From Haladaptatus sp. DYF46 (GTDB lineage: Archaea > Halobacteriota > Halobacteria > Halobacteriales > Haladaptataceae), in the NCBI RefSeq assembly GCF_021083305.1, contig NZ_JAJFAY010000006.1:62001-126000 (forward strand): 64,000 bases of DNA, given 5' to 3'. Below, piece by piece: positions 34,833-42,005 of the stretch. Positions within the stretch are counted from its first letter, which is position 1. The number at the start of each line of letters is the position of its first letter. The translations under genes were made by a program, and so were the position numbers. Under the pieces are notes generated by a model. It did not search any database. It was not told the DNA's origin and was given only the letters and a program-made list of their open reading frames with translations.

Positions 34833-36011
34833 ATGTCGGAGTTGCACATCACCGACGTGGAAACGTATGTCGTCGCCAATCCGTGGAAACCCTGGGTGTT
34901 CGTCCAGTTAGAGACGAACCAAGGAATCCAAGGACTCGCCGAGGCGACGACGCACGACAAACCCGAGACCATCGCTGCCGCCATCGAAGAGATGAGCGAT
35001 TTCTTCATCGGGGAGGATCCCTTCGAAACCGAGCGACTGTGGCTGGAGATGTACCGCGACGAGTGGTTCTCCAAAAACGTCGTCAATACGACCGTCTGTT
35101 CGGCCATCGACATGGCGTGTTGGGACATCAAAGGGAAGGTACTCGACCGCCCGGTGTACGAACTCCTCGGAGGAAACGTCCACGGCGACAAAATACGGGC
35201 CTACGCGAACGGGTGGTATACCGAGACGACCGACGACACGGCGACGTGGCAGGAAGCCGCAGAACAGGTCGTCGATGACGGCTACGACGCGATGAAGTTC
35301 GACCCGTTCGGAAAGTCGTGGCAGCGAATGGACCGCGAGACGTTCAACCTCGCCGTCGATATCGTCGGCGCGGTGCGGGAAGCCGTCGGTCCCGACGTGG
35401 ACCTCCTCATCGAAGGTCACGGTCGGTTCACGGCCGGGCAAGCCGTCGAAGTCGCGAACGCCCTTTCGGAGTTCCATCCGACGTGGTTCGAAGAGCCGTG
35501 CCCGCCGGATTCCATCAACAGTCTCGGGAAGGTGGCGGCGAAGTCGCCGATTCCCATCGCGACGGGCGAGCGGCTGATGACGAAGTACGAGTTCCGCGAC
35601 CTGCTGGCGAACACGGACGTTGACATCGTCCAGCCGGACATCATGAACACCGGCGGCATCACGGAGGCGAAGAAGATCGCCGCGCAGGCCGAGGCCGAAC
35701 ACGTCAGCTTCGCACCCCACAACCCGCAAGGACCGGTCGCGACGGCGATTTCGGCCCACGTGGACGCCGCGGTCCCGAACTTCATGATACAGGAAGTCTT
35801 CCAGACGTACGACGTCGAGTGGGTCAACGACCTGCTCGTCGATCCCGTCGTCGTCGAGGACGGTCACATCGAGATTCCACAGCGTCCCGGTCTCGGCGTC
35901 GAACTCGATATGGACGTCGTCGAAGAGCACGCGTACTCGGGCGCAAAAGACGAGGTGCACACGATAAACCTGTTCGAGAAGGACTGGGAAACCCGGTCGT
36001 TGGTCGACTAA
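34833..36011 (+). CDS. Enolase-superfamily sugar-acid dehydratase 2 (galactonate-dehydratase-like)
   Basis: The 392-residue protein belongs to the mandelate racemase group and resembles DgoD-type aldonate dehydratases. Visible site residues are Lys in AMKFDPFG (about 161), metal ligands in LLIEGHG, WFEEPCPP and ATGERLM, and the late barrel His in FAPHNPQGP (about 302). Such enzymes dehydrate an aldonate to its 2-keto-3-deoxy acid. The divergent IclR regulator, the shared palindrome and the convergent HpcH/HpaI aldolase suggest a small self-contained pathway: dehydration, then aldol cleavage. The exact aldonate is unknown. Confidence 0.9.
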   Translation: MSELHITDVETYVVANPWKPWVFVQLETNQGIQGLAEATTHDKPETIAAAIEEMSDFFIGEDPFETERLWLEMYRDEWFSKNVVNTTVCSAIDMACWDIKGKVLDRPVYELLGGNVHGDKIRAYANGWYTETTDDTATWQEAAEQVVDDGYDAMKFDPFGKSWQRMDRETFNLAVDIVGAVREAVGPDVDLLIEGHGRFTAGQAVEVANALSEFHPTWFEEPCPPDSINSLGKVAAKSPIPIATGERLMTKYEFRDLLANTDVDIVQPDIMNTGGITEAKKIAAQAEAEHVSFAPHNPQGPVATAISAHVDAAVPNFMIQEVFQTYDVEWVNDLLVDPVVVEDGHIEIPQRPGLGVELDMDVVEEHAYSGAKDEVHTINLFEKDWETRSLVD

Positions 36012-36093
36012 CCCCTCTCGACCATCCGACGACAGCTATTCTTTTCTCACGTGGTCGCTCTACCAGCAGTCGCTCCGGATTACGGGAGGGCCG

Positions 36094-36864
36094 TCAGTCC
36101 GTTTGCGGGAGGTCGACATCGTCGACGAGGCCGTCCAGGTACTCGGTGAAGAGGGCCACCTCGACGCCGAGGGTGATGTACTGGACGCCCGCGTCAATCC
36201 ATTTGTTCGCGATCTCCGCGTCGTCGGCGAACGCACCGACGACGGTCTCCGTGTCGGCCGCCCGCTCACAGACGCGTTCCATGAGCTCCTCGACGCGGTC
36301 GTCCGTTACCTGCCCCGGAATCCCGAGCGACTGCGAGAGGTCGTACGGCCCGAGGAAAACGACGTCGATACCGTCGACGTCCAGTATCTCGTCGATGTTC
36401 TCGACGCCCCGCTCACCCTCGACTTGGATGACCAACAGGGTCTCCTCGTTCCGGTCATCCGTGTACGTCTCGCTACCGACGTAGTCCCCGGCACGGACGT
36501 ACTTCGAGAGTCCACGACTCCCGAGTGGGTCGAAACGGGCCGCCTCGACGGCCGCTTCGGCATCAGCACGCGTTTCTATCTGTGGCACCTGGACGCCGGC
36601 GGCCCCGATATCGAGCGCACGTTGTATCTCGGCCTCCTCGTTGTTGCGAACGCGGACGATGGGTGCGACGTCCCTGTTTTGCGCGGCGGTCGAGAGTTTC
36701 AGCGTCGTCTCCGCCGTCAACGGCCCGTGCTCCTGGTCGTATATGACGAAATCCATCCCCGCGATGCCGATCATCTCCGAAACCATCGTCGAATCGAGCA
36801 GTTGGAACGTACCGACCGAAAACTCCCCATCGAGCAGTCCGTGTCGTATCGAGCGTTCAGACAT
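36094..36864 (-). CDS. HpcH/HpaI-family class II aldolase
   Basis: The 256-residue protein has the pyruvate-aldolase site: YDQEHGP (about 43-49, general-base region), VRVRNN (Arg about 72), a metal-binding Glu in IQVEGERG (about 150) and GPYDLS (about 175). The family splits 2-keto-3-deoxy acids (for example 2-keto-3-deoxyrhamnonate) to pyruvate plus an aldehyde. The ATG follows a TATA-like AATAAA at 36889-36894. It is convergent with enolase-superfamily gene 2, and palindrome copies C and D lie upstream, so the IclR regulator probably controls it. Confidence 0.9.
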   Translation of the reverse strand: MSERSIRHGLLDGEFSVGTFQLLDSTMVSEMIGIAGMDFVIYDQEHGPLTAETTLKLSTAAQNRDVAPIVRVRNNEEAEIQRALDIGAAGVQVPQIETRADAEAAVEAARFDPLGSRGLSKYVRAGDYVGSETYTDDRNEETLLVIQVEGERGVENIDEILDVDGIDVVFLGPYDLSQSLGIPGQVTDDRVEELMERVCERAADTETVVGAFADDAEIANKWIDAGVQYITLGVEVALFTEYLDGLVDDVDLPQTD

Positions 36865-36954
36865 ATCGTTTGACTCTCTATCAACTGCAATAAACATTCC
36901 GGACGATTAAGCGGTCGTCCCCTTCGGGAGGGGTTCGACGGTGAATAGCCCCGT

Positions 36955-36969
36955 TTCGATACTATCGGA
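36955..36969. promoter_or_regulatory. Candidate IclR operator, copy C
   Basis: TTCGATA-C-TATCGGA, six of seven arm positions paired. It lies about 60 bases upstream of the aldolase TATA box. Confidence 0.6.
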
Positions 36970-37135
36970 ACGATCGTGGAGAGTGGCCCCTCTGGCGGAG
37001 ATGCCGCCCGAAGAGCGGAGTATCGACTGCGACTCATTCGGTCAGTGGCGGATGCGAGGACGACAAATGTAGTCCGTTCACCCCGCAGTCGGTCGACGAT
37101 GGTACTGACGTTGGAACAACCATCGGGAGAATTCG

Positions 37136-37150
37136 TCCGCTAGTATCGGA
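37136..37150. promoter_or_regulatory. Candidate IclR operator, copy D
   Basis: TCCGCTA-G-TATCGGA, six of seven arm positions paired. It lies 167 bases further upstream of the aldolase than copy C. Confidence 0.5.
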
Positions 37151-37195
37151 ATCATTGCTCCGTCATCGTCGTCACTACTCCGCCGGGGGCCCACT

Positions 37196-37218
37196 CGTTA
37201 CATCACTACCATTGTAAT
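37196..37218 (-). repeat. 23-base inverted repeat, right copy
   Basis: Reverse complement of 33516-33538 at 20 of 23 positions. See the left copy. Confidence 0.35.
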
Positions 37219-37935
37219 GAATTCGCGGCCTTCGGCGATCGATGTGTCGAAGGAGGAGGTTTTCGGATGGGAGACAGCGAAATCGGAGGTACCGGTATGC
37301 ATTCGATCAGCCCTCATCGAGTCGACAACGGTCTCCAGGGAGCACCATTCATCATCGCTTATCCATCCCGTTTTTGGACCGTATCGGTTCCGCCCGAGTA
37401 TCAGCCCGTCCCGCTCGACGCGATCAGCAGGATGAAACCGATCGGTGGGACGACATGACGTCTGTGATCATACCGTTCTGTCTGTAAGAACCACCTCTAT
37501 TCATCACGGGTGTTTCCCCCTGTTTGACGCCGGGGTTGGACTTCGAGTGGGCAGTTCCCGTCGAGATCGTTCGTTCGATGGATCCGAAACCGTGCTACGA
37601 CGGATGTTTTCTTCCGAGGACCTTATTCTCTATTTGAGAACTCAGATTCACATCATTTTATAAATTTATGCTACATCGAAGAGTGGAAAATATAAAGTCA
37701 CGTTATAGATATTATTCCCCATGTTTGTTAATATTCGTCGGGTATGTATTCTATCAGTACACGTTTGTCAGATGTTATTTCTACCACGGTTCAGTTGAGA
37801 TGCGTGTATTTCACCGAGAGACCGGTGCAACGGCACGATTTATCCTCGGCACGTTTCTTCCGTTGTCGAATATCTTCCGATATCGTTCTGAAAGACGGAA
37901 TGAGCCCGCACAGTGACTCGAACACCGCGACACCA

Positions 37936-39288
37936 TCAGGGACCAGTGGTTTCGACCACGTTCTCGACGAACTGGCCGTCCTCGAAATCGATGGGCTCCG
38001 GTTCGAACGCGACACGCAAGTCATCGCGCTCTCGGGCTTCCGCTATCAGCGAGGGGGACGCCGCAAAGCGACCGAGTCGCATCGTATCGCGAATACGAAC
38101 GACGCGCGCGTCTTCGGGGGATGTGACGCCGATGGTCGAGAGACAGGCGAGGAGGCCTGCTCGGTCCGTCTCGACGGCCGGAGGGATGCGGACACCTCGG
38201 GGTGCCGATGCCGTGAGGCCGTTCACGAGCGTGTCGGGGAGGTCTATCGCCTCGAAGAGGTCCGCGTGGATGAAATCGGCTGACCCCAGACCCGTCGCGT
38301 TACCGTGAGAGGGCTCGGTGAGCCCGCGGACGAAGATCCGTTCGATGTTCGGCGTCTCCGGGGCGGGTTCGGGGCCGAACACGAGTCGTCCGATGACGTT
38401 CGTATCCATTCCGGACCCAGAAACGTCCTTTCCCATCCGATCCACGACGAGGACGTCCACCTCGTCGAACGGAATCGTCGGAAGACGGTCGTACGCTTCC
38501 TCAAGCAGTTGGGCTTCTCGGTCGAGAAACCCTTCGGGAGGGACACCTTCGATGGTCGTGGTATCGTCGTGTTCGTCCTCAACGATGGCCACCCCACCGA
38601 CGACTGGAAGCTCCTCGACGAGCAGGGATGCGATTTCGGGGATCATGTTTCTGAAACTCCAGTCCATCGCCCACTCGTGGGCCGTCTTCGCTCCCCGTTG
38701 TTTCCCCATGCCGATGACGAGCATCTTCGAGAGACCGCTCTCGACGTCGCCCTGAAAGTCGGTGTGCGGTTTCACTCGGTTGATGGGGACGATGGCGTCC
38801 GCCGCGGCGGCGTTCGCGTCGGCGTGAACTTCGACGCCGCGGTCGGGGGTCTCTCCGACGACCGTCGTGTCCATCGTCGCACGAATCTCACAGTCGATAG
38901 CGTCCTCGGTGACGCCGAGTGACGCCAGCATTTCACGCTGGCCGTCGGCGGTGGCCCCGCCGTGGCTCCCCATCGCGGGGAACACGAAGGGTTCGTATCC
39001 GCGTTCGCGGAGTTCGGCGACGACGCTGCGAACGATACCGGGGACGTTCGCGATACCTCGGCTTCCCGTCCCGACGGCCACTTCGCCGCCCCCGGGGACG
39101 TCCGCGAGGTCGAACGAATCTACCGCCTCCGCCGCAACGTCCGCGATTCGGTCCTCCGGAATCGGGTCCGTCTTCCACAGCTGCTCGATAACGCCGAGTT
39201 CGGGGAGCGGTCGTTCACCGCAAGCGTCCAGAATAATCCCCTCGGGAACCGGACGGGGCCCATAATTGAAATCATCTTTCGTGTTCAT
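37936..39288 (-). CDS. LarA-type (DUF2088) racemase/epimerase homologue 1
   Basis: The 450-residue protein matches the lactate-racemase (LarA) superfamily. PAMGSHGGAT (His109), NRVKPHTDF (His175) and SGLSKM (Lys188) correspond to the catalytic histidines and the lysine that anchors the nickel-pincer nucleotide in LarA. The superfamily interconverts C2 stereoisomers of 2-hydroxy acids, and some members act on aldonates. It starts 52 bases after the stop of a paralogue, so the two are probably co-transcribed. No cofactor synthesis genes (larB, larC, larE) are in the window. Epimerisation of a sugar acid before dehydration is inference. Confidence 0.8.
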   Translation of the reverse strand: MNTKDDFNYGPRPVPEGIILDACGERPLPELGVIEQLWKTDPIPEDRIADVAAEAVDSFDLADVPGGGEVAVGTGSRGIANVPGIVRSVVAELRERGYEPFVFPAMGSHGGATADGQREMLASLGVTEDAIDCEIRATMDTTVVGETPDRGVEVHADANAAAADAIVPINRVKPHTDFQGDVESGLSKMLVIGMGKQRGAKTAHEWAMDWSFRNMIPEIASLLVEELPVVGGVAIVEDEHDDTTTIEGVPPEGFLDREAQLLEEAYDRLPTIPFDEVDVLVVDRMGKDVSGSGMDTNVIGRLVFGPEPAPETPNIERIFVRGLTEPSHGNATGLGSADFIHADLFEAIDLPDTLVNGLTASAPRGVRIPPAVETDRAGLLACLSTIGVTSPEDARVVRIRDTMRLGRFAASPSLIAEARERDDLRVAFEPEPIDFEDGQFVENVVETTGP

Positions 39289-39340
39289 ATATTCATACTA
39301 CGACGGACTCCATGAAAAATGTAGGGATGCCCGCGCTATC

Positions 39341-40630
39341 TTACTGGATTTCCTCGAAAGTGGCTTTACCCTCCTCGAAGTCGAGGCGCTCCCAGTCCTC
39401 GACCGAGACGTTCTCGGCTTCGTCGACGAGCGCCTCCGAGATACGGAACTCCGAGAGGTGGCCGGTGTCGCGAATCCAGGCGACACGAACCCGTTCCGGG
39501 TCGTACGGACCGACCGAGCCGAGCGTGACGTTCACCGCGGCCTCGTCGGTGGGGAGGACTACCGGAAGTGCCGCCTTCGCGAGGGAGTTGCTCGTGATGA
39601 TGTTCGTATAGGTCTGTGCGAGGTCGAGTCCTTCGACCAGCGACCGTCGGGTGACGTCCGCGAGACCGATTCCAGCACCGTTCCCGTGGGACGCCTCGGT
39701 CAGTCCGCGGACGTAAATCCGCTTGATGTCGGGGAACTCGGGGTCGTCCGCGTTCAACACGTTGTATCGACCGATGACGTTCGTGTCCATGCCCGCCCCC
39801 GAGACGTCCTTCCCCATCCGGTCCACGACGAGGACGTCGAGTTCGTCGTACGGAAGCGTCGGCATGTACTCGTACGCCCGTTCCAACAGCGGCGTCTCAC
39901 CGTCCGGCAGTTCCCCGACGGGGATGCCGGCCACTTCGGCGAGTCGGTCGTGGAAGTTCTCGACGAGCGCGATGCCGCCGACGAGATTCGATTCGGCGGC
40001 GATAACGTCGAACGCGTCGCGGAGGACGGTCTCGTACCCGTCGACGATGGCGTGTTCGTGCGTGTTCCGGGCACCTTGCCGTTTCCCCAACCCGATGACG
40101 CTCATCTTCGTGAGACCGCTCTCGACGGCACCGTGGAAGTTCGTATGTGCCTTCACCCGGTTTATCACCAGCGTGGCGTCCGCTTCGAGGGCGGCCGTAG
40201 ACCAGTGAACGGGGAATCCGCGGTCGGTCTCCCCGAGGACGGTCGTGTCCGTGCGCGGGTCGATGGGGCAGTCGAGTGCGTCCTCGGTGATGCCGTAGGA
40301 TTCGAGGACGGAACGTTGTCCCTCCGGGGTCGCCCCGCCGTGACTCCCCATCGCGGGAACGACGACCGGGTCGAACCCGCGGTCGGCGAGTTCGGTCACG
40401 ACGGCGGCGGTCACGGTGTCGATGCGGTCGATGCCGCGGCTTCCGACGCCGACGGCGACGGTCGAACCCGCTTCAGCGCGGTCGAGCGGGAGGGAATCGA
40501 CTTCCCTTCGGGCGGTTGACTCGGGGTCCTTGAGTTCGGGCGTGGACGGTTCGTGACGGACCCGCGCAAACCGCGGTAACTCCACGTCGGGGACGACGGA
40601 AGCGAGTTCGTTCGCGTCGGGGAATTCCAT
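39341..40630 (-). CDS. LarA-type (DUF2088) racemase/epimerase homologue 2
   Basis: The 429-residue protein is a clear paralogue of the next gene, sharing PAMGSHGGAT, DVSGAGMDTNVIGR and GLTEASHGN-type blocks. The catalytic His lies in NRVKAHTNF and the Lys in SGLTKM. A TATA-like box (40653-40660) is centred 26 bases before the ATG at 40630, so a longer GTG start at 40654 is unlikely. It heads a two-gene operon and is divergent from enolase-superfamily gene 3 across a 157-base spacer containing an inverted repeat. Two paralogues in tandem suggest either two substrates or a heteromer. Confidence 0.8.
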   Translation of the reverse strand: MEFPDANELASVVPDVELPRFARVRHEPSTPELKDPESTARREVDSLPLDRAEAGSTVAVGVGSRGIDRIDTVTAAVVTELADRGFDPVVVPAMGSHGGATPEGQRSVLESYGITEDALDCPIDPRTDTTVLGETDRGFPVHWSTAALEADATLVINRVKAHTNFHGAVESGLTKMSVIGLGKRQGARNTHEHAIVDGYETVLRDAFDVIAAESNLVGGIALVENFHDRLAEVAGIPVGELPDGETPLLERAYEYMPTLPYDELDVLVVDRMGKDVSGAGMDTNVIGRYNVLNADDPEFPDIKRIYVRGLTEASHGNGAGIGLADVTRRSLVEGLDLAQTYTNIITSNSLAKAALPVVLPTDEAAVNVTLGSVGPYDPERVRVAWIRDTGHLSEFRISEALVDEAENVSVEDWERLDFEEGKATFEEIQ

Positions 40631-40652
40631 ATCATTCGTTGCGAAAGCGTTC

Positions 40653-40660
40653 ACTTAAAC
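40653..40660 (-). promoter_or_regulatory. TATA box of the LarA-homologue operon
   Basis: GTTTAAGT on the minus strand is centred 26 bases before the ATG at 40630. Confidence 0.55.
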
Positions 40661-40691
40661 GATTGTGTCGTACGGTATCCGGTGCCAATGG

Positions 40692-40697
40692 TTATAT
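40692..40697 (+). promoter_or_regulatory. TATA box before enolase-superfamily gene 3
   Basis: TTATAT would place the transcript start near 40722, seven bases before a 19-codon open frame and about 65 bases before the enzyme start. Confidence 0.6.
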
Positions 40698-40699
40698 GG

Positions 40700-40720
40700 G
40701 TTCGATTCCGTACATCGAAC
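40700..40720. promoter_or_regulatory. Inverted repeat between TATA box and transcript start, candidate operator
   Basis: Arms GTTCGAT and ATCGAAC are perfect, with a seven-base spacer. The site covers the stretch just after the TATA box, where a bound repressor would block polymerase. Confidence 0.5.
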
Positions 40721-40728
40721 GTTATCCC

Positions 40729-40788
40729 ATGGAAGCGAACGCCACGCTGAAAGGTAGCGAGCGGAACGGACGCGGAGGACGGGACTGA
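40729..40788 (+). CDS. Possible 19-residue leader peptide
   Basis: A 20-codon frame (including stop) opens with ATG about 34 bases after the TATA box. Its product is basic and starts MEANATLKGS. Its TGA stop overlaps the ATG of enolase-superfamily gene 3 in an ATGA junction (the stop ends at 40788, the first base of the next start). This suggests coupled translation from a nearly leaderless message. It may equally be a chance frame in a 5' leader; the peptide resembles nothing known. Confidence 0.35.
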   Translation: MEANATLKGSERNGRGGRD

Positions 40789-42005
40789 TGCGTGACTTTT
40801 CCAACCACGCGACCAACCGCGCGCCGGAACGGGACGTGAAGATCACCGATATCGAGACCGCCGTCGTCGAAGGGAACTTCGAGTGGAATCTGGTGAAAGT
40901 ACACACGGACGCGGGTGTCACGGGCATCGGCGAGTCCTATCGCGGCGGAACGGTCACGGACCTCATGGAATACATGAAGCGATTCCTCGTCGGGGAAAAT
41001 CCGCTCGACCCGGAGCGCATCTTCCGTCGCATCGTGCAGGACATGTCCGGCCACGGCGGCACGACCGGAAAGGTCGTGACCGCCGCCTCGGGCGTCGAAA
41101 TCGCCTGCTGGGACATCATGGGAAAAGTCCTGGGGGTTCCGGTCTATCAGTTGCTCGGCGGGAAGTATCGTGACGCGGTTCGAATCTACTGCGATTGCCA
41201 CGCGGGCGAAGCGTTCGAGACCGAGGACGGATACGTCGCCCATCACGACGAGGACGCCTATCGCCCCGAAGCGTACGCTGAGGAGGCGGCGCGTGTAGCA
41301 GAGATGGGCTTTACCGCCCTCAAGTTCGACCTCGACATGGAGATGGACAACCACCCGGACCCGTACAACGGACGGGTGTCGAATCGCGCCGTGCAGCGGA
41401 AGGTGGATATCGTCGCGGCGGTCCGCGAGGCCATCGGTGACGAAATCGACCTCGCGTTCGATATCCATTGGGACTACTCGTTAGACAGCGCGAAACGCGT
41501 CGCACGAAAGCTGGAACCCTACGACCTGATGTGGCTCGAAGACGTCGTTCCCCCGGAGAACATGGACGCCCAGCGCGAAGTCGCCCGGGCGACCGGTATC
41601 CCGCTCGCGACCGGCGAGAACAGGTTCCGCGTCCACGAGTTCAAAGACCTCCTCTACGACTTCGGCGTCGATATCGTCACGCCGGACCCGTCGACCTGCG
41701 GCGGTCTCGCCGAATCGAAGGCCATCGCGAACCGCGCCGAGGAGAACTACATCGCGTTCTCGCCGCACAACGTCTGTAGCCCCATCGGAACGATGGCGTG
41801 TGTGCATCTCGGTGCCTGTATTCCGAACTTCGACGTCCTCGAATACCACGCGCTCGAAGTCGATTGGTGGGACGACCTGCACACGAGCGACCCGCTCATC
41901 GAGGACGGCTACATCGAGGTGCCCGAGCGACCGGGACTCGGTATCGAACTCGACGAGGACGTCGTCGAGGAACACCTGCTCGAAGGCGAATCCGGTTTCA
42001 ATTGA
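40788..42005 (+). CDS. Enolase-superfamily sugar-acid dehydratase 3
   Basis: The 405-residue protein has the mandelate-racemase-group fold with Lys in ALKFDLD (about 183), an Asp-His pair in AFDIHWDYS (about 224), metal ligands in WLEDVVPPEN and ATGENRF, and the late His in FSPHNVCSP (about 325). It resembles gluconate/galactonate-type dehydratases and differs from genes 1, 2 and 4 in this window. It is divergent from the LarA-homologue pair, which could supply the correct C2 epimer, and overlaps the ThDP enzyme gene tail to tail by eight bases. A later in-frame start is possible, as the first 16 residues are poorly conserved in character. Confidence 0.88.
   Translation: MRDFSNHATNRAPERDVKITDIETAVVEGNFEWNLVKVHTDAGVTGIGESYRGGTVTDLMEYMKRFLVGENPLDPERIFRRIVQDMSGHGGTTGKVVTAASGVEIACWDIMGKVLGVPVYQLLGGKYRDAVRIYCDCHAGEAFETEDGYVAHHDEDAYRPEAYAEEAARVAEMGFTALKFDLDMEMDNHPDPYNGRVSNRAVQRKVDIVAAVREAIGDEIDLAFDIHWDYSLDSAKRVARKLEPYDLMWLEDVVPPENMDAQREVARATGIPLATGENRFRVHEFKDLLYDFGVDIVTPDPSTCGGLAESKAIANRAEENYIAFSPHNVCSPIGTMACVHLGACIPNFDVLEYHALEVDWWDDLHTSDPLIEDGYIEVPERPGLGIELDEDVVEEHLLEGESGFN

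Larger units (their letters stand above)
36865..37935. other. Gene-poor region of about 1.1 kb upstream of the aldolase
   Basis: It contains the aldolase promoter (TATA-like box 36889-36894), palindrome copies C and D, and the right copy of the 23-base inverted repeat (37196-37218). The stretch 37640-37760 is AT-rich. No protein family was recognised in any frame, and the short open frames lack supporting features. It may hide an untranslated RNA or a decayed gene. Confidence 0.55.

Noticed and set aside
37744-38283. 179-codon plus-strand frame entering the LarA-homologue gene
   Set aside because: More than half lies antisense to a supported gene, and the rest has no recognisable content.
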